Part shown: piece by piece, positions 16,396 through 24,697 of the stretch
How the letters are laid out: every line of letters starts with the position of its first letter
Numbering within the stretch: the first letter of the stretch is position 1
Position numbers and translations under genes: made by a program
The notes under the pieces: model-generated
Told to the model about the DNA's origin: nothing
Databases searched by the model: none
What the model saw: the letters and a program-made list of their open reading frames with translations, nothing else
Source: Acetivibrio cellulolyticus CD2
GTDB taxonomy: Bacteria; Bacillota; Clostridia; Acetivibrionales; Acetivibrionaceae
Length of the DNA: 64,000 nucleotides
Direction: 5' to 3'
Assembly: GCF_000179595.2 (NCBI RefSeq)
Contig: NZ_JH556653.1
Location: 225,311-289,310, forward strand

Positions 16396-17916
16396 CTATT
16401 CCGTTGCCATCTTCATGATTTTTTCCTGGGTGGCTTCTTCTGCCGTAAGTTCGCCGGCTATCCTGCCCCCGGATACAACATATATCCTATCGCTCATACC
16501 AAGTATTTCAGGCAATTCAGACGATATCATTATAATACTCATACCCTGCTTCACCAGATCGTTCATTATGGTATATATTTCAAACTTTGCCCCTACATCT
16601 ATACCCCGTGTAGGTTCATCAAGTATCAGAATCCCCGGTTTTGCAAACAGCCACTTTGCCAGAGAAACCTTTTGCTGATTTCCGCCGCTTAAGTTTCCAA
16701 CTATTTGCTCAATGTGAGGGGCTTTAATGTTGAGAGATGATTTATACTCATTTACTACCTTTATTTCTTCATTTTCATTTATAACGCCATTGCCCGAGAT
16801 TGATTTCAAATTTGCTAATGTAGTGTTTTGGCGGATGCTCTGAATCAGTATCAAACCATCCCCTTTTCGGTCTTCAGTAACATAGGCAATGCCCGCACGA
16901 ACTGCATCATCCGGATGTCTTAGAACCTTTTTTTCTCCGTTAACAAATAATTCTCCCTTTATCCTGTATTCCGCCGGATTGCCGAAAATACTTTTTGCCA
17001 GCTCTGTACGGCCCGCACCCATTAATCCCGCAATTCCTATAATTTCACCTTTTTTTACATTAATATTTATGTCACTCAATAGCTTTCTTCCAACTCCAGG
17101 GTCATAGGCATTCCAATTCTTTAGTTCAAAAACCTTGTTGTCTGCTGGTTTGAAATCCCTCTTAGGATATATATTTTCTATCTCACGACCAACCATATTT
17201 TTGATTATTACGCTTTCTAAAATCTCATCTTTTTGGGCATCCATTGAACAAATTGTTACCCCATCGCGTATTACGGTTATGGTATCTGCAATTTCTATTA
17301 CTTCCTTTAGCTTATGGGATATCATAATAGAAGTGATACCCTGACCTTTTAGTTCCTTTAAAAGGATCAGCAAATTTTCACTGTCATCTTCATTCAACGC
17401 AGCAGTAGGTTCATCAAGAATCAATAGTTTGACATCCTTGCTTAAGGCTTTTGCTATTTCCACCAATTGACGTTTTCCAACACCTAAATCTTTTATTTTT
17501 GTTGCAGGATTTATATTTAGTCTTACTTTTTTTAATTCTTTTTCTGCTCTTATAATTGTCTTATTCCAATCAATAACATTACCCTTTTTTATCTCATGGC
17601 CCAAGAATATATTCTCGTATACAGTCATTTCAGGGAAAAGCGCCAATTCCTGATATATGATGGCAATTCCTGTTTTTTCACTATCCCTGACACCTGAAAA
17701 CTTTTGGACTACCCCATCAAAAATAATATCACCCGAGTATTGGCCATAACCATAAACACCGCTTAAAACCTTCATAAGTGTCGATTTACCGGCACCATTT
17801 TCACCTACAAGGCAATGAATTTCACCCTTTTTCACCTTGAAATTCACATTACTTAAAGCCTTTACCCCGGGGAATTCCTTGGTTATGTTTCGCATTTCCA
17901 GTATGTGTTTGTCCAT
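16396..17916 (-). CDS. Sugar ABC transporter ATPase, duplicated (XylG/MmsA type)
   Basis: 506 residues with two ATP-binding cassettes in tandem, as in all carbohydrate-uptake-2 ATPases. The first has a full Walker A (GENGAGKST, 38-46), signature and Walker B LLILDEPTAAL. The second has the usual degenerate Walker A (GLMGAGRTE, Lys to Arg), signature LSGGNQQKV and Walker B ILILDEPTRGI. It energises import of the sugar delivered by the binding protein encoded upstream. A hairpin in the 173-base gap before it may lower its expression relative to the binding protein. Confidence 0.9.
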   Translation of the reverse strand: MDKHILEMRNITKEFPGVKALSNVNFKVKKGEIHCLVGENGAGKSTLMKVLSGVYGYGQYSGDIIFDGVVQKFSGVRDSEKTGIAIIYQELALFPEMTVYENIFLGHEIKKGNVIDWNKTIIRAEKELKKVRLNINPATKIKDLGVGKRQLVEIAKALSKDVKLLILDEPTAALNEDDSENLLILLKELKGQGITSIMISHKLKEVIEIADTITVIRDGVTICSMDAQKDEILESVIIKNMVGREIENIYPKRDFKPADNKVFELKNWNAYDPGVGRKLLSDININVKKGEIIGIAGLMGAGRTELAKSIFGNPAEYRIKGELFVNGEKKVLRHPDDAVRAGIAYVTEDRKGDGLILIQSIRQNTTLANLKSISGNGVINENEEIKVVNEYKSSLNIKAPHIEQIVGNLSGGNQQKVSLAKWLFAKPGILILDEPTRGIDVGAKFEIYTIMNDLVKQGMSIIMISSELPEILGMSDRIYVVSGGRIAGELTAEEATQEKIMKMATE

Positions 17917-18036
17917 ACGCCAAACGCCCCTTTGCCCAATACATATTTACCACGCAAATTTCTTCATTAAAAGCTACGGAGCATCGAGCCCCTTCGCTTT
18001 TGCCTCTTTCACTTCGTTCGAAAGAGGTGGAATAAA

Positions 18037-18068
18037 GGAATAGTGACAGATTTGACTGTCACTATTCC
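18037..18068 (-). promoter_or_regulatory. Intercistronic hairpin (attenuator or RNA-stability element)
   Basis: Perfect 13-bp stem GGAATAGTGACAG (18037-18049) / CTGTCACTATTCC (18056-18068) with a 6-base loop, just after the binding-protein stop. On the minus strand it is followed by TTTATT, too weak for full termination. A smaller hairpin (CTCTTTC/GAAAGAG) lies at about 18004-18025. Such elements often keep the binding-protein mRNA more abundant than the downstream transporter mRNA. Confidence 0.55.
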
Positions 18069-18089
18069 AACCATAGCAATTGCTACCTT

Positions 18090-19229
18090 TTATTGTAATC
18101 CCGTAAAATCTGAAGCTGGATAATAACCTGAATCAATAAGTGCAGCCTTAACATTATCCTTGTTAACAACTATAACCTCAGTCTGTTTTGCCTTAACATC
18201 AATATTACCATTGTTATATGATCCTGTAGTCTCAGGTGTAGTTCCCTTTAATAATGCAACCGCCATTGCGATTGAGTCTTTTACCAAGGTACGCACATCC
18301 TTGAATACGGTCATTGATTGCTTACCATCTATAATATATTGAACAGAAGCCTTTTCAGCATCCTGACCTGTTATTGTATAACTCTTAACCGCTGTATCCG
18401 CTTTAAAAGTATCTGCAATTGAACGTGCAGTACCATCATTTGGAGCTAGTATAAATACATCACCCTTATCAGCTGCGCTTGCAACAGTCAAATTGGCTTC
18501 AGCCTTATTTTTAGCTACATTGAAGTCCCAGTCTGTTGTTACCTGACCGATTATTTTACTCATTTCCTCACGCGTTAATGTAGCCTTATCTTTTAAAGCT
18601 ATTGCTTCACTGGAATTTTTTATAACAAAAGTGCCATCAGCGATCTTCGGCTGCAATACACTCCATGCGCCTTCAAAGAATAGGAATGCATTATTATCTG
18701 ACGCAGCACCGGCATATAGATAAAGTGGAAGTCCTTTAGCTTTTGCATTGTCAATCAAGTACTGCCCTTGTGCCTTACCAACAGCCACACTGTCAAAAGT
18801 TACATAGTAGTCAACGGCATCGGTACCAGTTATCAACCTGTCATATGCAATTACCTTTATACCCTCTTTTTTTGCAGCCTCAACTGCTGCTGCCGCTGCA
18901 CCACCATCATGCGGACAAATAATCAATACTTTTATTCCTTTAGTTATTAAAGCTTCAACATTTTCTTTTTCCTTTGCCGATGAACCCTGACTGAATAAAA
19001 TTTCTACGGAATAATTTGTATCCTTCAAAGCTTCCTTGAACCTTGTTTCGTCTTGAACCCATCTCGGCTCATCCTTTGTTGGCAGTACAATACCTATGTC
19101 AGTACCCCCGCTTTTTGTTCCGCTTGTAGTTCCTGGAGTAGCAGGCTTGTTTGATGCACAACCTGCAAACATTGCCATAATCATAAATACGGAAATAATT
19201 ACAGATAATATTCTTAAATACCTTTTCAT
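18090..19229 (-). CDS. Sugar-binding lipoprotein (XylF/ChvE type) of the ABC transporter
   Basis: Lipoprotein signal with lipobox FAGC (MAMFAGCASNKP), a Ser/Gly/Thr linker to about residue 45, then a type I periplasmic-binding fold. Family motifs include DEPRWVQDETRF, ALITKGIKVLIICPHDGGAAA, KVIAYDRLI and ITGQDAEKASVQYI. It captures an aldose outside the cell and docks on the permease/ATPase encoded downstream in the same transcript. AGGAGG lies eight bases before the ATG. Two homologues in the neighbouring sensor operon (21997-23079 and 26231-27238) suggest shared ligands. Confidence 0.88.
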   Translation of the reverse strand: MKRYLRILSVIISVFMIMAMFAGCASNKPATPGTTSGTKSGGTDIGIVLPTKDEPRWVQDETRFKEALKDTNYSVEILFSQGSSAKEKENVEALITKGIKVLIICPHDGGAAAAAVEAAKKEGIKVIAYDRLITGTDAVDYYVTFDSVAVGKAQGQYLIDNAKAKGLPLYLYAGAASDNNAFLFFEGAWSVLQPKIADGTFVIKNSSEAIALKDKATLTREEMSKIIGQVTTDWDFNVAKNKAEANLTVASAADKGDVFILAPNDGTARSIADTFKADTAVKSYTITGQDAEKASVQYIIDGKQSMTVFKDVRTLVKDSIAMAVALLKGTTPETTGSYNNGNIDVKAKQTEVIVVNKDNVKAALIDSGYYPASDFTGLQ

Positions 19230-19372
19230 TTAAAAACCTCCTTATAATTATCTACCTAACACAAGGACCTGGTAATTGCACCTTTTTTGTTGTCAGCTTT
19301 TTGCACCTAGCTTATTCCAGATAATCTACAAAAAGCAGAAAAAGCTAATTACTACCTGCATCCTTTAATTGA

Positions 19373-19426
19373 ATTATAGCATTGCAGCCTCTAGACTTAC
19401 TTAATGCAAATCTGTAAATTATTTGC
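19373..19426 (-). promoter_or_regulatory. Candidate regulated promoter of the sugar transporter
   Basis: On the minus strand TATAAT (19378-19373) has no recognisable -35. An inverted repeat, GCAAAT-N9-ATTTGC (19406-19426), lies about 28-48 bases upstream of the -10. A strong -10 without a -35 and with a symmetric site in that position is what an activator-dependent promoter looks like. The YesN- or AraC-type regulators encoded nearby are the obvious candidates. No other gene or element is visible in 19230-19500. Confidence 0.35.
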
Positions 19427-19508
19427 TCAATGAAATTTGTATAAGAAGGCATAGCATTTTTTTAATGTGAAAAAAAGTAAGAAAAGAAAATGGGTTTAAA
19501 AACAAAGA

Positions 19509-19549
19509 AAACAGTGGGAATATGTTTGTTAAACATATTCCCACTGTTT
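19509..19549. terminator. Bidirectional terminator
   Basis: Perfect 19-bp stem AAACAGTGGGAATATGTTT (19509-19527) with its complement (19531-19549) and a three-base loop, followed by TATTTT on the plus side and A/T-rich DNA on the other. It ends the mannanase transcript (minus strand) and separates it from the transporter promoter. Confidence 0.8.
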
Positions 19550-19593
19550 ATTTTCTGAATCAAAATAAGATAAGAGTTATTATATTAAATATC

Positions 19594-20724
19594 TCAAAAA
19601 CTTTTTATTATACCTAGCAAATATTGTCTAAACACTGCAAAATCTATAGAATTAACTGAACCATCACGGTTTACATCTGCGGCTTTACTTCCATCTGAGC
19701 TAAGGCTGTCAATACCCAATAAGAATTTTCTCAATGCTGCAAAATCTATAGAATTTACTGCTTTGTCATCATTAACATCTCCAATTATATATTCCGATGA
19801 ATTTCCAGCTATTGCTTTAACATAAGCATCAAGCACTGACTGGGTTGAATTTATTCTCCAATCGGTCTCCTTATTTTGATTAAACCAAACAACTGCGAAT
19901 ATATTACCATATGAAGATCTAATTGTATTAAATGATTGGGTAATCCAAGCCGTCTTATCTCCACCCACTTCTGTAGACGCCCATTCTGCTATCATTATCT
20001 TTTTGTTGGTGGACTTTACTGCACTATACGCTTGAGCAAATATTTGATCAAAGGTTTGCCATGTACTTCCCCATGATTGTGTCGTACCCCAGTTATACCC
20101 ATCTATCGAAACATAATCAACATATCCTTCTCCAGGGTAATGATCCATATAACTTGTCCCAGCACCAACATTCGAACAGTTTACATTGTATATCCATTTG
20201 ACATTGCTAACACCTTGTGCTCTAAATAAGTCTACGATATGCTTAAACGCTGCTTTAACAGTTTCACTGGTATTAACACCTGACTTATTTCCTATACCCC
20301 ATGGATACCAATCGCCATTTGCTTCATGGAGAGGTCTTAACCATATTTCCTTTCCAAATGACTTTATATCGTTAGCCATTCTTGTTATGTAAGAATCAGC
20401 TTTTCCATTGTTAATATCAACTGAAGTATACTCCCATGGTTCCCATGTAACCATTAAGACTGAACCATTCGCACTTGCAGCTTCAGCCATAGATCTTACA
20501 GAACCAAAATCAGTACTCCAGTTTATAAACGTGTGCACAATGTCAAGCTTTCTTTGTTGTAATTGCTGGAATTCTTTAATGTTGCTTTCTGAAGGTTGAG
20601 TTCCTACCCACGCACCTACCAGTAAATTATTCCCACTTTCAGTCGTTGTTGCACCATAGATAGCAATAGGTAATAAGCTCATAATAATGCTGCACGATAT
20701 AATCAGTGCCAAAACCTTTTTCAT
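19594..20724 (-). CDS. GH26 beta-mannanase with type I dockerin
   Basis: The ATG at 20724 is chosen because GGGGGG lies seven bases before it; the in-frame start 27 bases upstream lacks a site. From there the protein is 376 residues: signal peptide (1-24), GH26 catalytic domain (about 30-305) and dockerin (314-372). The acid/base is E134 in WLRPLHEANGDWYPW and the nucleophile E247 in IMIAEWAS, the two GH26 signatures. The dockerin has two calcium loops, GDVNDDKAVNSIDFAALRKFL and ADVNRDGSVNSIDFAVFRQY, each with the SI pair that contacts cohesin. It should be secreted, bound to a cellulosome scaffoldin and cut beta-1,4-mannan. Other GH26 activities (for example on mixed-linkage glucan) cannot be excluded. 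Confidence 0.9.
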   Translation of the reverse strand: MKKVLALIISCSIIMSLLPIAIYGATTTESGNNLLVGAWVGTQPSESNIKEFQQLQQRKLDIVHTFINWSTDFGSVRSMAEAASANGSVLMVTWEPWEYTSVDINNGKADSYITRMANDIKSFGKEIWLRPLHEANGDWYPWGIGNKSGVNTSETVKAAFKHIVDLFRAQGVSNVKWIYNVNCSNVGAGTSYMDHYPGEGYVDYVSIDGYNWGTTQSWGSTWQTFDQIFAQAYSAVKSTNKKIMIAEWASTEVGGDKTAWITQSFNTIRSSYGNIFAVVWFNQNKETDWRINSTQSVLDAYVKAIAGNSSEYIIGDVNDDKAVNSIDFAALRKFLLGIDSLSSDGSKAADVNRDGSVNSIDFAVFRQYLLGIIKSF

Positions 20725-20765
20725 TAAATTTCCCCCCTGTGTAAATTTCAATATTATCTACTTTA

Positions 20766-20794
20766 ATTATATAAACGCACATATTTGAATACAA
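20766..20794 (-). promoter_or_regulatory. Candidate promoter of the mannanase gene
   Basis: On the minus strand TTGTAT (20794-20789), 17 bases, TATAAT (20771-20766). The -35 matches only three positions, so activation may be needed. The remaining gap to 21019 holds only an imperfect stem (ATTAACATT/AATGTTAAT, 20953-20990) before the AraC gene. Confidence 0.4.
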
Positions 20795-21019
20795 TTGTCA
20801 TATAGCACTCAATTGTAATATATTACTCAATCATTAAAAATTCTTATACCACAGAAGTACTTCTATGTGTTATCATTATATTAATACCAGCAATCGTCTC
20901 GTAACTGAATTAATTTCTAAAGTGTGCGAAGCACAGAAAGAGGAAGTACATTATTAACATTATGAAAGCATAGAAATTAGTAATGTTAATATGCACTAGT
21001 AAGGAAGATTTGGTGTAAT

Positions 21020-21922
21020 ATGATTAATGACAAGCAATCAATATTTAATCCCTATATTATTGAGGTTTTTTATACCCATGAAAAAAATGTCCCATATCCT
21101 GTGGGAACTCATTTTGAAAAGAGAGTTGTCAGGTTGTATGAGCTTGAACTAATTACAGGAGGAACCGGAACTATCATTACCAACGGTGAAACTGCTAAAG
21201 TCTCAAAAGGAGATGTGTTTTTAAGGGAGCCCGGCACAATAGTTGAAGGTTACTCAGGTTATTATTTTATTGTCATTGTTTTTGACGTTTTTTATGATAT
21301 CTCAAGAAAAAGTCTTTACGCTACCTCTACCCCTTATTGGATGGCAGATGAAAAAGCAACGCTCCCAAATATCGGATTTTTCAAAGACGTGCCTTATATA
21401 ATTACAACTTTTAATTATGAGATTGAGTACTTATTCCAATCCGTATTCAATGAGTTTATTAAAAAGCAGCAGAATTGCCAGTTGATTTTGAAGGCGCATC
21501 TTATGAGCATATTAAATCTCTTACTTGTATCCCCCGAAAACACCATCAAAAGGATTAAAACACGGTCTTTTGAAAGTAATTATGAAATAATAAAGTCTTC
21601 TCAAAAGTACATAGATAACAACCTACATAAGGATTTAACCTTGTTAGACCTTGCTGAAATGTGTGGAGTAAGTAAAAATTTCTATTGCAAAATATTTAAA
21701 AGTATAATCGGACTATCACCATTTGACTATATTATCCAAAACCGCATGAATACCGCAAAAAGATTATTGACAACAACAAATATAAAAATATCCGATATAA
21801 GTATTATGTGCGGCATAAGCGACATAACATACTTCCATAAGCTTTTTAAAAAACATGTTAATATGACTCCTGCAAATTTTCGTGAAAGATTTAGTTTCAC
21901 AACAACAAAAAACAAGTTGTAA
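21020..21922 (+). CDS. AraC-family transcriptional regulator
   Basis: 300 residues. The N-terminal part is a cupin-like sensing domain (about 20-120, ELELITGGTGTIITNGE). The C-terminal AraC double-HTH (about 195-297) has the first recognition helix in LDLAEMCGVSKNFYCKIFK and the second in SDISIMCGISDITYFHKLFKK. AAGGAAG precedes the ATG. It faces away from the mannanase gene and converges on the sensor operon, so it could control either. It is the only gene of this block on the plus strand. Confidence 0.85.
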   Translation: MINDKQSIFNPYIIEVFYTHEKNVPYPVGTHFEKRVVRLYELELITGGTGTIITNGETAKVSKGDVFLREPGTIVEGYSGYYFIVIVFDVFYDISRKSLYATSTPYWMADEKATLPNIGFFKDVPYIITTFNYEIEYLFQSVFNEFIKKQQNCQLILKAHLMSILNLLLVSPENTIKRIKTRSFESNYEIIKSSQKYIDNNLHKDLTLLDLAEMCGVSKNFYCKIFKSIIGLSPFDYIIQNRMNTAKRLLTTTNIKISDISIMCGISDITYFHKLFKKHVNMTPANFRERFSFTTTKNKL

Positions 21923-21996
21923 TTTCATTTTTGAAGGATAAATCTGTAATTTACCACTATCAGTATACAATGTATTGTTATATGCTCCTTAACTTT

Positions 21997-23079
21997 CTAT
22001 TGTTGCTTGGTTTTAGGCCATTGGGACTTAGGGATATTTATATATACATCTTCAAGTCTATGGAACCTATCATTAATTATAACATCTACCATATTATCCT
22101 TTGTCACAAGTTCTGGTGCTATTTTGAAATAAGGCACATCATATTTGCCATCATTTATACTATCATTTGTCTGTACAAGGCCGCCTTTCGCCATTGTAAT
22201 CGCATATTCTGCCGCTGTTCTGGCAATTTTATCAATGGGTTTATAAACTGTAGCAATCTGCGTTCCTTCCACAACCCTCTGGCAAGCATCCAAGTCTGCA
22301 TCCTGCCCTATAACCTTAACTCTACTTGTCAGTCTTTTCTCTGCCAGAACATCAATAGCAGCACTTGCAAGAGTATCATTTGCACCAATTATCGCATCTA
22401 CCTGTGTGCCTGAATTAATAGTATCCTCCACATACTTAAAAGCATCCTCATAGAGCCAACCCTTAACCCAAGTTTCACCGACCAGTTTTATGCTGCTATT
22501 CTCTATTTCACTACTTAGTGTCTTTTTGTATCCTTCATTAAACATATATGAGTTATTGTCAGATGGTGAACCATTTATAACAAGATAATTACCTTTAGGA
22601 GCACTTTTAAGAATTGCCTTTCCCATAAGTTCTCCTACCAGTATATTGTCGAATGAAATATATAAATCAACATTTGCATTCTTTACAAGCCGATCATAAG
22701 ATATAACCCTTACTCCTCTGTTTTTTGCAGCCTTGACCAGGTTTGCCGCTTTCGCAGCATCATTTGGAACTAATACCAATATATCAATATTCTGATCGAG
22801 AAGATATTCCACTTGTTTTTCCTGTTCAACGCTGTCACTATTGGCAGTCTGCACTATGACCTCTGCTCCAAGCTCATTTGCCCTTGCCACAAAAATATCT
22901 CTGTCGCTGAGCCATCTTTCATGCACAAGAGTATCCATCGAAAAACCGATAACTATTTTATCTTCTCCTACTGAGCTTTTATCAGTTGTTTTTTCATTTA
23001 TCGATGAACATCCGACAATAAAAACATCCAGTACTACCACCAAACACAATATTTTCACAAAACATTTTAAGCAGTGCAA
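21997..23079 (-). CDS. Second sugar-binding lipoprotein (XylF-like), last gene of the sensor operon
   Basis: The TTG at 23079 is preferred because GGGGGGAG lies five bases ahead; the frame opens slightly upstream at 23094. The lipobox is FIVGC (residues about 24-28 of the open frame). The body is a type I binding fold closely resembling the transporter's binding protein: LVHERWLSDRDIF, LLDQNIDILVLVPNDAAKAAN, VRVISYDRLV, VKVIGQDADLDACQRV. No permease or ATPase accompanies it, and it sits ten bases after a YesN regulator gene. It may supply ligand to the neighbouring transporter or act as part of the sensor. Confidence 0.82.
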   Translation of the reverse strand: MHCLKCFVKILCLVVVLDVFIVGCSSINEKTTDKSSVGEDKIVIGFSMDTLVHERWLSDRDIFVARANELGAEVIVQTANSDSVEQEKQVEYLLDQNIDILVLVPNDAAKAANLVKAAKNRGVRVISYDRLVKNANVDLYISFDNILVGELMGKAILKSAPKGNYLVINGSPSDNNSYMFNEGYKKTLSSEIENSSIKLVGETWVKGWLYEDAFKYVEDTINSGTQVDAIIGANDTLASAAIDVLAEKRLTSRVKVIGQDADLDACQRVVEGTQIATVYKPIDKIARTAAEYAITMAKGGLVQTNDSINDGKYDVPYFKIAPELVTKDNMVDVIINDRFHRLEDVYINIPKSQWPKTKQQ

Positions 23080-23104
23080 TTCAACTCCCCCCAAGATTTT
23101 ATTA

Positions 23105-24697
23105 TTAAGCCGTAAAAGTCCCCTTGTATTCCGTAGGTGTAACTCCTACAATCTTCTTAAATATCCTGCTGAAATAATTCGGATCACTGTAGCCCGTATT
23201 GTAGCAGATTTCCTTTATACTCGAATTCTTATTCTCCAACAAATCCTTTGCAATTCTGATCCTTATTCCTGTGAGATAGTCAATAAAGTTTTCACCAGTC
23301 TCCTCTTTAAAAAGCTTGCTTAAGTATTGAGGACTTACATTTATTTCATTTGATATATCCTCTAATGTTATAGATTTCGCATAATTTGCTTCTATATATT
23401 CCTTTGCCCTTGTAATAAGTTCGCCGGTTTTATAGCTGCGGTATACATTTATCTTGCCTGCAACATCCTCTACTATTCTTTTGCCCCAGAGCCTCAATTC
23501 AGTCATATCCTCTATAGAAAGCATCTCTTCAAGGAAATCAGTTTCATTTCCATCTGTCTCACTATCATATTTTCCAGCCATCCGTTGTACAAGGAATAAA
23601 AGTTCCAACAGCTTGTTCTTTATCCTTAGGTGCTGTCCATTATATACACCCGATAACCAGTCAAAAATACAATTAAAGGCTTCTATACTCTCACCCTTAT
23701 CTCCTAGAGCTACACTTTGCATAAGGAGTTTTTCTTTGTGTTCAGGATACCCTTGAGTGTTTACAAGCGTTATATCCATAAAATGCTTGATACCGGTGCC
23801 ATTTAATGAACGAAGTGCTTTCAACGCTTCCTCATACGAGGCTGACATTGTTTCAAAACTTTTCTGATTGCCTATACCTATTTTCAAACCACATTCCAAT
23901 TTACCGGAAAGATGCTTTGAAAGCGTCTCAGCAAAAGCAATTGCAGCTCGCTGTACAAAAGCCGAATCCTCAGTCATGTAAGCTACCGGTACAAACACAA
24001 CTACACGATTTAGCATCAGAGGTCCTACTATACATTTTCCTATATTACTTACTGTGTCTCTAAAAAGCGAATATACTTTCCTGCTTTTTAAATTATTTCC
24101 TATCCTATCGACCAGACCCTCTTTATCCTCTTCATAGCTAAACTCAATCGTCATCACATATCCGTTGTTTTCTTCTATACTTAAAAGCTCCCGGTAATTC
24201 AGAAGTTCTTTCTTATTATTATCAAACATTACTAAAGAGTAAATAAAACCATTTTCAAGAACTGGCTGTATCCTCTCTATCTTCTCCTTCAATTCAAGCA
24301 TATTTTTGCGGTTTTCCTTTTCAGCCTTAACAATATCAATTGCTTTATTTAAGGCTTCCACTACCTTTTTGCGGTTAGCCGGTTTTAAAAGGTATTCTAT
24401 AACCCCAAGGTTTACAGCTTCCTTTGCAAACTCAAACTGGTCAAAGGCACTCAAAATAATAAAAACTACATGCCTGTGGAGTTTCTTAATCTCCCTTATA
24501 GTCTCAATTCCATTAATTCCAGGCATTTTAATATCCATAAACACAATGTCCGGCACACTATATTCAACTTTTTCTATAGCTTCACGTCCGGATCTGGCAG
24601 TGGCAATAATTTCAACATTGTTGAAGTTTTTATCAATTATATATTTTAGCGAATCAATTGCAATCCTTTCATCATCAGCTATCATGACCCTAAACAT
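23105..24697 (-). CDS. YesN-type response regulator with AraC DNA-binding domain
   Basis: 530 residues: receiver domain at 1-120 with the phospho-acceptor D55 in IVFMDIKMPG and lysine K105 in EYLLKPANRKK, a central linker/dimerisation region, and an AraC double HTH at about 425-528 (LEDISNEINVSPQYLSKLFKEET, IKEICYNTGYSDPNYFSRIF). It is the transcriptional output of the kinase encoded immediately upstream, whose last 16 bases overlap its start. Likely targets are the XylFGH-type transporter and carbohydrase genes nearby; that is inference from position. Confidence 0.9.
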   Translation of the reverse strand: MFRVMIADDERIAIDSLKYIIDKNFNNVEIIATARSGREAIEKVEYSVPDIVFMDIKMPGINGIETIREIKKLHRHVVFIILSAFDQFEFAKEAVNLGVIEYLLKPANRKKVVEALNKAIDIVKAEKENRKNMLELKEKIERIQPVLENGFIYSLVMFDNNKKELLNYRELLSIEENNGYVMTIEFSYEEDKEGLVDRIGNNLKSRKVYSLFRDTVSNIGKCIVGPLMLNRVVVFVPVAYMTEDSAFVQRAAIAFAETLSKHLSGKLECGLKIGIGNQKSFETMSASYEEALKALRSLNGTGIKHFMDITLVNTQGYPEHKEKLLMQSVALGDKGESIEAFNCIFDWLSGVYNGQHLRIKNKLLELLFLVQRMAGKYDSETDGNETDFLEEMLSIEDMTELRLWGKRIVEDVAGKINVYRSYKTGELITRAKEYIEANYAKSITLEDISNEINVSPQYLSKLFKEETGENFIDYLTGIRIRIAKDLLENKNSSIKEICYNTGYSDPNYFSRIFKKIVGVTPTEYKGTFTA

